From NCBI GenBank assembly GCA_005281725.1, contig SSBO01000012.1, forward strand, positions 16,525,865 to 16,589,864: a stretch of DNA of 64,000 bases, in the 5' to 3' direction. The position numbers and the translations under genes are program-made. Positions 12,106 through 27,100 of this stretch are shown here, piece after piece (within the stretch, counting starts at the first letter, position 1; each line of letters begins with the position of its first letter). This DNA is from Wuchereria bancrofti. Lineage: Eukaryota > Nematoda > Chromadorea > Rhabditida > Onchocercidae. Below the pieces are notes generated by a model. It made no database searches. It was not told where the DNA came from and worked only from the letters and a program-made list of their open reading frames with translations.

Positions 12106-14327
12106 ATATCAGGGAAGGAAAAGCAGTTATTGATGCTGATATGGACAAAAAGTAGTAGAGAGCAATGCCAACGCCTGAAAGCTTCTCCAAAAGTAAACAG
12201 TTGATTACAGAACTGCTTGCTACCACTGATCATCGTGTACATACATGCTTGTCCAACCTGTCCTATGATATTTCCTGAAAATTTCTTTTGTTAACGATAG
12301 AAATGATTTGGAAATTGAAATTCTAGAAGTTAATCTTTCACTAAGGTTCACCATCATCTAAAGATAGATAAAATATTTTAATGCAAATATTAAAAGCTGT
12401 GTTGTGTTATCTCCTCTGTGTATTTCAAATACTATTGGATAGGATAGCAACAGATTAACACACTGCTAATTTAATTTTCACAATATAATCTCTCGGAGGT
12501 ACTCTCATCTGCTCTTCACTGATTCCCAAACTCATCCACTTACTTTCGAAATCATTGCGCAGATACTAGACAATCTCGAATTACAAATATTTTAGTTTTG
12601 CTATGCCTGAATTTAACTGATATCACATATTACAACACTGCTATCAATTAACACTTTTGGGATGTGTGGCATTATCAGAACGTTGTTATCATGAACATGC
12701 ACTTGTTCTTTCTATAACTGATTTGAGGACTTTGACAAAATAAAGAGTTCTTGCTGTATTAATTTTTTTCTTTCGTTCTCTTCATTGTTTTATTTTAAAA
12801 TATAGGAACAGCTGTATCTACATAGATCTTACATGTCTGTTCCTTTCATTTAAACTATTAGATGGAATAAAAATACTACACAGTAACTTGTTCTAATCAC
12901 TGCCCAAATATTGTGAATGGAATTAATCCTTTCAAGGATTTTGAAATAAGGCCAGAATAAGAGAGCCGAAGAAGCGAAACAAATGTGGAAAGGTAATGAA
13001 TATTGATGAAAAATACAGAACGAAAACATAAATATGCTTTTAGAAACTTTATTTTTTAGTCATCCAAAAATTGATTTTATGGAAAAGTTACTAGAATGTT
13101 AGAAAAAAAGAATATTAAAATTGCTCGATGTTTTAATGCAAAAACTTTACTTGAAAGTTAAAAGCTACACTTAGCTTAACCCGACGATTACTCCTTGAAA
13201 ACAAATCACATGTGGTTGTTTTTAGAAGATAGTATCGCTTGAAACATATATTCGTATGGAAGCAGAACTTCTGACTGAGAATAGTCTGATACTGATAATG
13301 CTAATGAGAAATACACAGATTCAAAGAAAACTTCTGACTATTGCAATCAATACAACAGCACAATATTGTTACTGAAGCTAAAATAGTACAAAAATAAAGC
13401 TTGAATAACTAGCAGATTCAAAATATCGACAAGTTTTATGCAGCGGAAATTGTCAAAGGAGTGATTAGTGATGTTAGCAGTAGCAGTAACAGTAGTAACT
13501 GCAATATATTCTCTTCCTATGAATTATCATTATCTACTAACTCCACCATATAAAGAGTTAGTTCCAAATGCAAACATTACGTATGCTTTTTCACTGTTTA
13601 CAGTTTCATAGGTTGATTAGTAAATTAATTGGCTGAAAAAGAAAAGGTAGATAGTGATCCATTAAGTGGATGGATGGTTGCAATTTCAATTGCTTACTAT
13701 GCATTAACTTCACCATTACTGATTCTGATAGGACGAAAAACAACTGTGAGGAAATGATATCAATCCTTTGCGCAATAGGTAATTCTTATTTGTCGACTGA
13801 TCAAAAATAGTAATTAGCGCATGGAGAGAATAAACTTTTGGGAGAGTTACGGAGCGCATTATGTAACAAATACCCGATATCGGCGCTTGTTAAAAAGATA
13901 AGAGAATTGAGAATAAAGATGCTGAAAGAGATGTGACAAAACAGATTGAAAGAGAAAGTAGCGGGAGGAAGGTAAAGTTAACCAAAATGGTGGCAATGTC
14001 TTTGGAGAAGCTCGTGAGCGTGAAGCTGCTCAGATACCTTCAGGGTAATTTCAATCTACCCTCAACAAAGGGAAAGTGGAAGTTGTGCAACGGAGTGAAA
14101 TGCAGAGGAAAGAGAAACTCGTTTATCCGGTTTCCGCTGAAATTTCACTTTTTTCCAAAGATTTAGTTCTAGCACTAATCTACAGACTATTTCTCATGTA
14201 CTTGCTCTCTTTACAGTGATCTCCAAATTTAATGCAGGAAAAAGGGCAATCAGTAGTTGATAGGGTAGTAGTAAAAACATGTCCCACATGTTGAAAACAA
14301 AATAAAGTGGTGATGTTAGTCGGTGGC

Positions 14328-14355
<28 letters not shown>
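14328..14355. repeat. (TA)n dinucleotide repeat
   Basis: Fourteen uninterrupted TA units. Confidence 0.96.
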
Positions 14356-14358
<3 letters not shown>

Positions 14359-14894
14359 AAATGGATGACAAAAGACAGTACGATCTATCAACCTAGGACT
14401 TTAATCACTTTTTCGAATGATAGGACAGATAGGGACTGTTTACAACCTGGTTACCATTATTTGTCTTTCTTTCCCTGATCCTCCTTGACTGATATTGTTA
14501 TATGATTGCACAAACATTCCTTCCCCTTCATCCAATTTCTAAAATGGTTAAGGGAAAGGTGGAAGGCAGTATGGGAGGCAGAAGAACATGCTTCCATTCT
14601 GCTGTGCTTTTAAATTTGAAAATGCAAAGAATTTCACGACACCAACACTTCTGAGGGTAAGTTTAGTGCTGTCTTCATTCCTATTAACATACCGATTTCC
14701 AGTTTTCATGTGCGATTTCTGATTTCTGATTTCTTAAGAATAGTTGATTGCTCGCTATCTATGATACATGCGTACTGCTCAGATTGTAAGATCACTAAGT
14801 AAACGATAGAATCTGTTCAGGGAAATTATTTGAGGATTAAAACGAAAGCAAATGGATGATATCGATCAGAAAAGAAGAGGTCATAGAGCGAAGT

Positions 14895-14939
14895 TTTTCT
14901 ATAATCATCCAGTTTTTTTTTTCTATAATCATCCAGTTT
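14895..14939. repeat. 21 bp direct duplication
   Basis: The unit TTTTCTATAATCATCCAGTTT occurs twice (14895-14915 and 14919-14939), separated by three T residues. Confidence 0.9.
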
Positions 14940-17900
14940 CACCATCACGATTTAGTGGAGCCTATCTTAGGACATTAACTTTTTGTATTTAAAATGGATT
15001 TCTGCGATTTAAAAGATGACGATGATGACAAATCTTCTTGCCTTAAACTTATTGGTAGACAACGAAAACCGGTTATTGGCTACCTTTATTTTCATCTCCT
15101 AAAAACAAGTGTAAGAAAAAGTGAAAGGCGAGGAGGGAAGCGCGGTTGAGCTATTCCTGATGCTACTAAGTGTCAATCATTTGCAGAAGTTCAAATAAAT
15201 TGCAATTTTAAGGAAAGAAAAGTAGGAATAGAGTATAGGAGTTCATTAAGTCATTTGAAGGGAGAGGGAAATGCTGAACTTACATATATTCTACTTTTAC
15301 AATAATGTCATAAATCCTAGTGCTTGCAGTACCTTCAAGGATTGCAGTAGTCATTTCTCTGTCGCGTAATTAAGCTGAGGTAAGCAGATATTCTATAGCA
15401 GGTTTTCAGATCTTCAGCTATGACTGCAAGGATGTGGCATTACGATTTTTGATAAGATCAGCATTGCATGTATAGTACGCAAGGTTACAACAAAATTAAC
15501 AAACCGCCTATGGACCGTTGGCCACAAGAAGGCTCATGAAAGGACAAAGAGACGGTGAAGATAAATATTTGAATATGTAACTCTTATCGCACCAATGTTA
15601 TATTTGACCAGTAACAATGAATCAATTTTTCATTTGTCCTCTTCGATGCGAAAGTAAAACTTTTTAAGTATTGTCCATATTATTTATCACTTTCGAAAAG
15701 AAACATGACCAGTTTAATTCATGAAAAATAAAATAACGATTTGATTAGAAACGATTTTGGTTTAGTTGAAAAAGACAATTATTAATAATCATCTTTTATT
15801 GAGTTTCATTTACTAAATTCGAATCATTCAGTTCAATGAGTAATTAATTAATGAATATTAAGCGTAACTGTTTGTCTTTTTATTATTCTTAAAGTCAAAT
15901 AGTACTGGATCATTTCCTACACCAAGACTTTTCAAGTGATAAAAAAATACCATCTAATAAATGGGGTAATTATCAGTACATATTAAAATGAGATCGTATT
16001 TTTTGTTTTTCATTCTATCAAAAGTTAATGATGCTCAACTGGTAACTCGAAAAATTGGTATTAAAAGAAGGAATTGACTTATATTAGGGTGAATGCTATT
16101 AATAACCACTAATAATGGCGTAAGAATGTGCAAAAAACATTCGTCTGCTTTGGAAACCAAGTATTTTGTAAAATAGAAATACTGGATGCTCTCACTGTTC
16201 CGAAATTATACCTACAAGTAAAGTAAACCATAACTGTTCCGTAATCAAAAGTTGGTGAGTTTTTTTCTGGAGTTCTTTCTCTCTGTTATAACTTAGTTCA
16301 TAATTAGCAATTTCAAAAGATAAGCAATTTGCAAGTTTAAAACGATCTACAAAAATACTTCTGAAAAATGTCACTCACAGCTTTCTGTGAAGTAAATTCA
16401 AGGAGATGAGACAATTATAGTGATATAAGTTATGTGCAAATGTTTTGAAGAACTTTGCTTGCTTTTGAAAGAAGCTCGAGGATTAAATCTACATATCATT
16501 GAGCTACGATACATATGTAGTATGTATGCTTAAATGTTATGAGCTTTAGTAAGAAGAAGCATTGTTAGATTGCTTTCTCAGTCGAGAATATAAACGATTT
16601 GCGTTACGCGGAAGGATTGAAAGTTAAGACTAAAGAAAAGAATAACTTTATAGTTATGGCTCCTTCGGTTGCGCTGTTGAAGAAAGGATGAATACTTTAA
16701 AAGAAGAAAGTTTGGTCAAAAGAGCTTCGTTTGATCGATTAGTAAATCAATGCCATCAGTGGAACTGAACTTTATAAGAGGGGAGAAGCAGCGCTAATAG
16801 CATGCAGACTGGAGAAATGAAATCTATTAAAAACAGCCTGCGGAAATCTAGTTAAGACTTAATTAGATAAGCATAATCTAAAGAACCATACCGTGCCCTC
16901 GGTCTAAGTTCTCCTTACCGTATTCAAATCAACTGTCTAGCTTTTCTTATTAATGATGACTTTGAATATGGATGGAATGGGATGCAAGGAAATTTCCGCA
17001 ATCCCCTATCCCAACAAAATGAGATTGCTTTCGTTTTAAGACCTTGGCCAGAACTCGATTTTCTCTCTAAAAGTCGTCGTCAACAACAACAATCAGTATT
17101 GCATCCATCATCGTTTTCCTGTCTATGAAATCCAAACGATAATCCTGTTAATTGGCTTTTTATGTTTCTCTCTCAGCCCATTGTATGTACTACTTAAAAT
17201 CGATCAAATCATTTTGCTAACACAGAAAACGAGGATTTCAAGCTTAATTTCACGTTTAAAACGGAAATTAGCAATGAAATGCTGTTATGAAAGGGAAGCA
17301 TGTCTCATTTCACTGCATATAACACAATGTACTTATCACGTATATGCAACTGGGTGATTTTGTTTTCCTTTTCCAACTTGATTTAACAAAGCTGACAATG
17401 ATTCAGTCAATTCAACGCATCTTCAGATTTATGCAACAGTCCACAGAATAAGAGGCTGTCGATCGACCCTGAGTCACGATTTTGATATGTTAGTATGAAA
17501 ACTAATTTATTTTGCGATTAAATTTATGAATTTATTTCTACTAATCGCTGATTGCCAATCTGAATATTTTATTGTTTTATTACACCTTCTATTGTTTATT
17601 GAAGAATACCTAACAAGTTTTATTTGATATTGACGATATGAGGAGCGTTTTATCCTTAGCATTATTACAGGGTATCCTATAAACATTGAAAACGTTACCT
17701 CCCACTTTTTCTGCAGATCTCAAAGATAGATAGATGCCTTAGTGTGACATTACGTTACGACGATACGTTACAGCCGGTAAGTGACAATTGTCTAAATCTC
17801 TTTGAACAGGTTCTGGAACATATTAAAGATAATGTTGAAATGATATTAGCAAGAAGCTTCTACGTTTGGAAACTCTGTGAAGCAAGAGCGTCCCTTCCAG

Positions 17901-18600
17901 TAACACTTACCTTTGAAATTTTTTAGGTATAGATTAATTGGAGTAAGTTAAGGATGACACTATCCTGAAATTAATTTTTTTGTGAATTCCCAGGCAGTGT
18001 TGCAAATTAATTAGTCAGCTGAAGCACAATATGATGAAAATCATTTTCCTTTTACCACATTTATGAGTTTGTTGGTGTGATTGTATGGAATTCAATCTTC
18101 GCTGTACTTTAGGGATTCATAAATGAAATTGAACTTTTTCACGCTACTCACCGATATTTCTCAAATGTGTGCGATTCGAATTAAGGGTTGTAGGAAGAAT
18201 TTCTGGAATGAATCATTAACCAACAAGTCACCAGCCAGTCTTCTTTGGAAAAGGAAAGAAACAACCCTCAGGTTTCGTATTGGCAATCACGCTCTACAAA
18301 AGATAACGATAACGGCAATGATTGCAAGCCCTGATCGGACCTACATTAATTTCTGTCTATAACTTCAACAGCACTTTTGACAATTCCAGAATTTTGACAA
18401 AGCATTACAAATTCCACACTTTCATCTCTGTTTCACGATCCCTCTGATTGTATGTACTTACTATTCGTTGTGTGCATTTCTGTGCCTAATATTAATATGA
18501 AATTCAGTAACGAAGAGCGGCCTGCTATTTTGATGTTGACGAGAGAGACCGCTCACATTAACATACCAGAATCAATAACCATAATAATTTAACAGCAATA

Positions 18601-18603
<3 letters not shown>

Positions 18604-18632
<29 letters not shown>

Positions 18633-18771
18633 ACAATTGATAATAATAATAATAATTAATAACGACTAATAGTAATAATAATATTAGTAACAATTAATAA
18701 TAACAATTAGTAATAATAATAAATATTAATAATAATTAATAATAATAGTAACAATTAATAATAATAATAAC
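18604..18771. repeat. Degenerate (AAT)n tract
   Basis: About 170 bp built almost entirely of AAT/AATT units with scattered AAC, AGT and ACG interruptions, as in an ageing trinucleotide microsatellite. Confidence 0.93.
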
Positions 18772-19756
18772 CAAGAATTGAAAAATTCAAGCACTCGAAC
18801 AGATTACACAAAAGCAATCAAGCAAGAACAATATTCTATTTCTTCCCTTTACCGTATGTTTCTTCTCAAAAAGAAAAGCTGACTGAAATAAAAATTCCTC
18901 GGCGGTCAAAAAGAATAAATGATACAATTGTAAAATAACAGCGATCTCTAAAATGCTTTTCTCATTAGCAAGCTGCTAGCTATAGTCTATGGTCTCGATC
19001 GCCTTCTTACAAAAGGGGAGGACACAAAAACCCAAAAGAGCTCTATATCTATTTGAAATGAGGAAATAAAAATGATACCCCATCCACATATTTGTCTTTT
19101 CCTCCACTTTCTTTGACAGCCATGTTAAACAGTTCTGTGATCAAAATCCGGCTCAAATTTAGTGCCTCATTACCAATACTTACAAAAAATTGACAAGAAA
19201 TAATATAGAGAAAATAAATACGTGGATATAGGATACTGTTTTCAATTTACTATTTTTTAACACATATATTAAATACACAAATGAAATACTCTTAAGCATT
19301 GCTTATATCTTTTATGAAGTAAAATTGTTTTCAAACTGCCAGTATAGATGGAAAGAGACTAAGTCTATTCTTCCTGATAAGAGCGACTCTGCAACTATTT
19401 CGATGCATCTCAGCACTTCACTGTTCACAAAAAATACCTTACGGATCGCAAAACTCAACATGAATGTGAGTTCAACAATAGAAATGAACAACAGACACTT
19501 TAAATACCATAAAAATATATTGCAGGTCGGGAACGATGGAGTATTAATAATAGCCACGATGAGCTGTATGATAACCCTATACGTAAGTGTATATTAAGCA
19601 TTTGACGTAAAGTAAGCGCGTACAATATATATGCTTTATTATTTTACGCATATCTGGCACAACAGCAACACTGCTGACAGTTAGAGCAATAATAATCACA
19701 TTTGTACAATAAAAGACTGCGATATTGTTACTATTAAACACGATAAAGATAGTTAT

Positions 19757-19836
19757 GAATGGGAACTTGGACTCCAAATCCAAAATTTCGAACCGAATGG
19801 GAATTTGGGGGCTCTAAATCCAAAATTTCACAAACC
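19757..19836. repeat. Two-copy tandem duplication (~40 bp unit)
   Basis: GAATGGGAACTTGGACTCC followed by AAATCCAAAATTTC is repeated from 19795 as GAATGGGAATTTGGGGGCTC followed by AAATCCAAAATTTC. It is diverged but clear. Confidence 0.85.
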
Positions 19837-20123
19837 AGGCACATTTTCCTGATTTATGAAATTCTCGTCTTTATCCTCTTTCTTTTTCCGTATTTAAACA
19901 GTAATATATTTTGTTGTCTTTCAAGTTCAATCGACCAGACACTTTTCACGTATTAAAAGTTATAGCTAATAAAGTGGCATATTTCGTTTGTGATATAACG
20001 GGAGGAAAAATCTTGATTATACCATTCCCCACTTTACAACAGCATCCCAAAATATGCTACACAATTTTGAGATACATAGTCTCTCAAGATGAAATGCAAT
20101 AAATACTAAAGTCTAAAAAAGGA

Positions 20124-23100
20124 TTAAAATAAACATGTAAAATAATTAAGGCCTTGTCCGAGTTCCCAAATACCCAGACCAACGTTAAAATGATTGGCAA
20201 GGTCGCGTCTCATTTGTAAAGATGCCAGTGTTGGATAAATGCAAAAATCTTCGCCCCTGAAAGCAGAGTAACCCGTCAACAGATATTTCTATTCGAACTG
20301 TCTAGTTTAATTAAATTATTTTAGGAAAATGAACACGGAAAGTGCATCAATCTTTATTTTTTGTCCTTATTTCCACTGTGCAGACTGAAGTCACTCTTCT
20401 TAACTAAAAGAAGTTTTTGTGCAAATATATCCGCCCTGAACAGTAGCCAAATTTCTACAAAACCCTTTAAACACTGAATTGATTCTAAAGTTCTCTGTGG
20501 TACCATGTAACATTCCCGATGTTGTGGTCAGAAAATTACAAAAAATTTTGATAATCACAAGTGAAAAGTTTTCTGACGAAAAATAAAATCCAGAACTGAA
20601 AAATTATTAAAGAACAAACAATCAGCACTTTGTTTTGAGGAAATGTTCTTTCGTTATGGAATTCCAAAATAACGTTCCTGATTGTGATGTTACATATTTG
20701 ATAAAGCTGAAATATAACTGAACATGACCTTATTTTCTGCATTAATTGGCAATCTTCAAAAAGAATTTCAGAATAACCAATTGATCGGAAAGATATGAGG
20801 AAATAGTGATGAGCAGAAATCAAACTATTACATTACAATTAGAGGTAGTGAAATTCAGCTCGGTTCCAAAAAGGTTATTCACTTATCTGTATAAGACAAA
20901 ACGGAGAAATGTGAAATTTTAAGACGAAATTTGAAATCATAGTTCAAACCGAATCAAAAAAAACCGAATCAAAAAGGTTCGAAACTCACTCTTTACCAAT
21001 AACAGCTTTGATTGTAGTCTGTTGAGAAGCATAGCCATAAAAATTGAGTCCCATAAGAAGTTTGGACGAACTAATCGATGATTCCGACAAAATATATTCT
21101 AAATTGCGTCGAATCCATTCAAATGGTGATACTCCAACAAAACTGAAACATTCGGTCTAACACCGTTTCTAAAATTTGAAGTGCATCTTACACATCTTTT
21201 TCTAAACTCCAACAGTTTTACATTTTTTTCGACACAGTTTTTGTCATATCATACTTCCATATCACATTTTTATGTTGCTATTTTGATTAGGCTGAGACCA
21301 GCTAAAACCATCAGAAAACAATAGTAAATATAGAAAAATCAGAAGTTCATCACCTTTCCAGAACCTGTACAGTGATAATTAAGTGAATAAATGCAAAAAA
21401 TTCTAGACAAAGTTGCAATTTAAACTTGAGAAGATATGTTTCACACAAAATTGAAGGCACTTCGTTCTAGACATTTTTCTTTCAAAAAATGGATTCCACT
21501 TTTAAATTAAACTACCTAATAAAGGACTTTTTACGCTTACTGATCAGAATTGTAGTCATATGTCATCACATTGACAAAGTCGACACTATTTATTATTCTG
21601 GCCAATTCTGCCTTCATTACAACTCCGGATGGCTTATTCCTGAAAATACCACTTTGCTTTCGCTTCTAAAATGATTAGTAATGACCAGTAAGAATTCAAA
21701 AGGATTAACGATCTCCTAATAAGAGATCGAAGCCAGAAAAACCGACACTCGGTATTTGAACAAGAAAAGCATTTACACTTTCTTGTATCTGCGTTTACAT
21801 TATGTATATATTTGCATTTACACTATGTACGTATTTGTGTCGTTATATAAAAGGTTTGACAACTCTTCCAGTACAATAATTTCATTAATCCGTTTTTAGT
21901 AAATTTAGCATATAAAATTAGGTATCTTACTAGAAAGTATAATTTTCTAACAAGCACAGCTCCTACTCTTTTTTGATTAGATCTAAACGGTAATCCATGC
22001 GTGCTTTCAGCAAAAGTTTTTAAGATAATAATAAAAAGAAACACGTCCAACTGAACGACTTGAGAAACATAAAGCGGAATATACTTGTCACTGAGAGGTG
22101 CAGGAAGAGGCACAATAATTCCAAGTTCAGCCTGATGGAAAAGTTCTGCCCAGTGTGAAATCAATTCAATCAGTTCTCTGTAATAATTTATGCGATTCAT
22201 TTCGAATAAAGTTTTATAACATATAACAGACAAAAAATAGCAAAAAGAATGTAAGTAGGCTTCAAGAAATACTGCTAGAATTTCTTTCCCTGCAATGTCG
22301 GGCCAAGTGATTATTTGCATAATAAAATATCGGTAAATGAACAGACCTATCACAATTCACTGAAAAAAAAAAAACATTAATGATGAAAGAAAAACCTACT
22401 CACTCTTTCACTTCTTTTTGAACCAACGACAAAACTTGAAGCCAAACTTCTATGACCGCTCCATGCATCTTGTTTTTCTGGAACTTTTTTAATTAACCCC
22501 ATTTTGAAAATACTGGTAACTTAACCGTTTATGCCCTCATTGAAGGACAGCATACTTACAACATACATTATCAAGTGAGTGCACATATAAAAAAATAAGA
22601 ATGTATTTCTTTTTGTTCTTCACTTCCATACTATTTCAAAAATGCAAAGGTTTTCTTGCAGAACAAATAAGCGCTAATACCTGTGAATTGGCTTTTCTGT
22701 CAAGTTACAGAAGATTCATAAAGCACTGCACACAATGGGACATCAAATTTAACTGATTGAAATTGCAACCTTTATGAAATTGACAACTAATTGAGCACAA
22801 TTTGTTTGCCATCTTTCATCATATAAAAATCGTTCAATACTTTCACGTGCTGACCCATCAATGATAAAACGTGGCATAAACTTGATTTTTGAATTATTTG
22901 CGTGAACATCAGCCAACCACTCTAAAATAAATGTCATTTAACACTACATAAATTTAATAACTCCTGAAAGAAATTGATCGAAAAGTTTAGTATATGACAC
23001 ATTATTAATGGTTTAAAAATATGCTTGTCTAAATAAGAAACAATATTCAACTTACGCATATCCATATCATGAATTCCAAATATAATACAAGTTTTCTGTT

Positions 23101-24148
23101 TCACTTCTGGCTTAAACTGAAACCAAACTGGAGATATATGAGTGAATTTTCGAGCCGCCCATTTCGCAATGTCATATCCACCATTATTCCACTATAAATT
23201 CTTGGAAGTTTGTCCATATTACAAACACCCACCGCCTCCTATTATCCTTTTAATGTCTCGCATACTACGACTGAATTCAACACTTCTTCATTTTTCTTCG
23301 TTTGACCCTCTCTCTTTCAGTCACCTTTTTCTCGGAAATACGATGGAATTTAAAAACTTCGAGAAAGAGATAATATGCGACAACAAACATACATAACAAT
23401 TCAGAAGTATAAAATAAAAAAATATATGTATAACAATTCAAATGTTTCAGTTATAGTTAAATAAAATTACTGCTAACAAGATTATTGAATGTTGGAGATA
23501 AGAACTTTATCAAGCACCATTAAAAGTGTGTATTAAATTCATATTCAAATTCCCGGGAACTTAGTACTCAATCTCGTAAGTATACTCTTTCTACCAGCCA
23601 AAAAAATTGAAACAAAACTCACTGGTGTAATATAAGCCAATATAGGGTGGTTAAACTTTTTTTTCTCCACGCACAAATTATGATGGTGGTTAAGTATACC
23701 TGCAACAGTCACGCTTCCAGCATTATCCTCGAAACGCTAAAATAAAAAGCAGGCGTCATCATAATTCAGTACAGGAGAATACTTTTGTCTAGCAGCATTT
23801 TTATGCATTGTAAAAGCTTAGCATTTCATGGTAAGCTGAAACTTCCAGAAATTTTTTGAAATTTTGAAAACTTCAGTATATAACTTCAGTATATAATTTT
23901 TTATATGCATCGTATATAAAAAAGGAAGAAAATGTTAATATTGCACTTTTCCTGGGGGTAATGAAAATTTAGGCGAGAAAAATCACTTTTGATTGCCTCA
24001 GACTGTTATTTTTCCCCTTTCGTTTTTCTTCTGTCCCTTGAAAGTCTTTCGACTTTTCTTTCCGATCTGATTTCGAAAGGGTACCACAGACTACCGAAAA
24101 GAAAAGCAGAACCAGGAAGACTGTACACTTAGGAAAACGTCGATTCAT
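20124..24148 (-). CDS. CHID1: Chitinase-domain-containing protein 1 (CHID1) orthologue, secreted GH18-like protein
   Basis: Ten exons on the minus strand join in phase: 24148-23987, 23736-23623, 23191-23056, 22921-22770, 22477-22404, 22177-22085, 21639-21541, 21142-20990, 20706-20629, 20256-20124. Product: 397 residues, close to human CHID1 (393). Residues 1-23 are a signal peptide ending near VVCGTLSKSD; the TLSKSD motif also follows the vertebrate signal sequence. The (beta/alpha)8 fold follows in order: ILAYITPWNNGGYD (85-98), FTHISPVWFQFK, FMPRF, MHGAVIEVW (192-200), HWAELFHQAELG, VNVMTYDY (266-273), LLMGLNFYGYA, EHFLK, IYPTLASLQ and C-terminal GIWELGQGLNYF. The canonical GH18 DxxDxDxE acid is not conserved, as in other CHID1 proteins, so saccharide binding is more likely than chitin hydrolysis. 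The start is the ATG at 24148; an in-frame TTG lies just upstream. It diverges from the gelsolin gene. Confidence 0.95.
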
Positions 24149-27100
24149 CCACAAATGCTATAATCGAACAATTGCAAACCTTAAATATCTTAAAAGTTAA
24201 AAGCTATCATAGTGTAAAAAATATCAAAATTATTTTTGAAGAACAATCTTTCAGGTATTCGACAGAAAAGTCAACCACTGCTTTATTCCACAATTAGCTG
24301 TCGTGAAATGGAGAATGGCTAATCAAAGCTGCAGCAAATCCCAAGTATTCAAGTTAATAATCGTTTGTGGAATGGAAAGAAACCAATTTTTAACCTAATA
24401 TTATATTTCAAAGTAACGTCTGTGAATTATAAACGAATAAAGAAAGTGGGAAATCGGTTTTCTTCTAAGTTTTGCTTAGAATATTAATTTCTCTTTATTC
24501 GAAGTTCTATCGTGCGCACTTTCCGCACATCAAATAAAAGATTAATGAGGGAAAACATTAATACAAATAGTGATTCAGACGAATATCAACGAACAGACGA
24601 ATATCAAAATATCTACAGGTGACAGGCTTCAACTGGATAGGATTTTATAGAAGATGTATGTCACATGCTGTTGTGTTCTTTTATCATGTTCTTATCTTTT
24701 ATCAGTTTAGCTGACAGAAGTGTTTCTAGAAGTGAAAGGTTGACATACTAATGAAAAGAAATCTCTGCAGTGGAATGCAATATAAAAGCCCTGAAGGAGT
24801 GGGACAAATGGAGACGGATGAATACCGATTAATAACAGACCAGGACAACCGAACATATCGCTACTCATGAAGACAACATGTTGGAAGGGGAGGGAGTAAG
24901 AGAAGTGAGGGAACGGGAGAAACTAAAGAGATTGCGATGCCATGTTGCTGCAGGCATTCAGAAATTTTGAGAAGAACTGATTTGTATGATGGCAAGAGAG
25001 AGAGTGAAGCAAATTCAGTGATCAAGAGTGAAAGGCAGAAAGGGATGGACAGTAGAGAGTGCGAGTGGTAGTTCGAATTGACAAGGCTTTCTAGCTAATA
25101 CTTCTTTCGATGCTTCAGTTTGGTGGATCGACAGTTGGCTATCAGTTTGATTCTCATTTTGCCACCCACCTAATCCAGTTTCAACCTTTTTCCACCATTT
25201 TCCCGAATCTCTGGCATATCTCAGGGAGACTGCGAGAAATTTCTCTCAGTATTAAAGATTGTTGCTGATGAAGCACTGTAATGGAGCTCGTTAGATTCCA
25301 TACATTTTTCAATTATCCTTATCAATAAATGTTAGCCGGTTGTTTAGTACGTCTTCACAAAAAATATTCAAATTTTCGTTATGAATTCAGAAGCTTTAAT
25401 CAAACATATTATTTCTGTACAATAAGTGCAGATCTAGTGTATCTTCAATTAATTATTAGTAAGAAGATAAACTCACCAAAATTTTGGCGAACTTATTTAA
25501 CATCATAGGGGCATAAATACTTTTTATTTCTGCTGTGAGAAATATTGTTCTAAAAACCAAATGCTGAAATGTTGGTGCTAAAATGACAGCTCATATTTCA
25601 ACTTACCTTTATTCACACAAGAATGCAACAAGAACGGAAATGCAAAGGCTGTCTGAGAAATGCCAGGATGGAAAGGAAAGCTTCAAAAGATATGATTAAA
25701 TAAAATTTCCAAATTATTAATATCTATTACTTGCCATATAATTGATATGAAAAGATATATTGATGATAATTATGTGACTCGTTTTTTTAGTCATTCCTGA
25801 TTTGCCAATTTGTTCAAATAGATAAATGTAAATCAGAGAAGACTGTGGCTGTTCTCCATATTATTTAATGTTAAGAAATCCCGCTTCATTTTAAAATTAA
25901 GATTCGCTAATTTGATTATCACACACATTCTCGTTATTAGTACTTAACGGATTTCATTCAGTCGCTCATTGAACATCACTGGGTTCACATTTGTTTTGAT
26001 CAGTCACGCAATACCTTCTTAACTTGAGATGCAAATGCTTCAGTTATCTTCATTTATCTTTCTCTTTCTTTCAAGAATATTCTTCTCAAATTTCATCTTT
26101 GTTGCCATCTCCATGTGGAATTATTCGAAATGATTTTCTTGAATTTGAATGGAATTTCGATTTTTCATGTAATTTTGATGAAGCATATTTGATAGACAGC
26201 ATCTCTGTTGAAGAAAATGGAGCTGTTCTGGAAATATTTTTTGAATTGTATATTTCTGTTGCTAGAGAATGAAGAGACGCTACTCGAAGTTGATGTGCAA
26301 GTTCAGTGTTTAACAGCATATTTTCATGGGTTTTTTTTTTTCAGTTTAATGACATCGAATTCTCGGTGTTTTGTTGCATTATCACATGTTATAAACTGTT
26401 GCATCATCACATGTTATAAGCTGAGTATGTGTGAAGAAGAGAAAGAATTCTGACTTTTTACAGCGACTCATTTCATAGCTGACACAGTTGGCCATCATAT
26501 CAGCAATGGTTGCACTGATATGCAAGTTTATTCCCTAACATTTGCGGAGAAATCTTTCTGTTAGTGTAAACAGCGTTTGTAAAATGATAGGACTAATAGT
26601 GAGCGGCAGTGGATCGTTCTAGTCTTTGTGAGAAACAATTCTTTTTACTAATACATAGCACCTTAAACTTGACTGGGGAAGAAGAGAAATCGGCAGAAAG
26701 GAAGAAGTTGAAAGAGAGCAGGCGATAAATTTTATGAAAAAGTTGGAATAGTCAGTAAGAGAGAAATTTCTTTCTGCGATTCCTCATTTTGAAAAGCAGT
26801 TTTCCTGCTGAAACGTGTCATTTTTCCCTCATTAAAGACTAATTAATAAATTAGCATAACTTATGTTTTGTTGATAAATAGATGAACTCAGATCGCCAAA
26901 TAGAAAGTGTGAATGTAAATTAGTAGTGAATTGAACAGCAATATAAGTGTCGTTCAAGTCTGTTTCAAATCTGTTGATTCAAATTCACTCCACACATTTT
27001 GTTGATAAGCTGAGGTCATCTTCAGTATTAGAAATTATCATTCAAATTGATGTTATTAGTAACGTGAAAAAAAGGTTGTTGATTTTGGTGACAAACTCTA

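Larger units (their letters stand above)
12245..20123. other. 8 kb gene-poor intergenic region
   Basis: No gene was supported. Contents noted: a (TA)n run at 14328-14355, a 21 bp duplication at 14895-14939, a low-complexity AAT tract at 18604-18771 and a tandem duplication at 19757-19836. Frames at 13933-14166 and 17744-17926 have no recognisable domain and no matching exons. Confidence 0.5.

Noticed and set aside
13933..14166. 77-codon plus-strand frame
   Set aside because: It has coding-like codons in its middle, but no domain, no supported start and no downstream exon.
21823..22353. 176-codon minus-strand frame taken as one gene
   Set aside because: Only 22085-22177 is exon (of CHID1); the rest is intron read-through.
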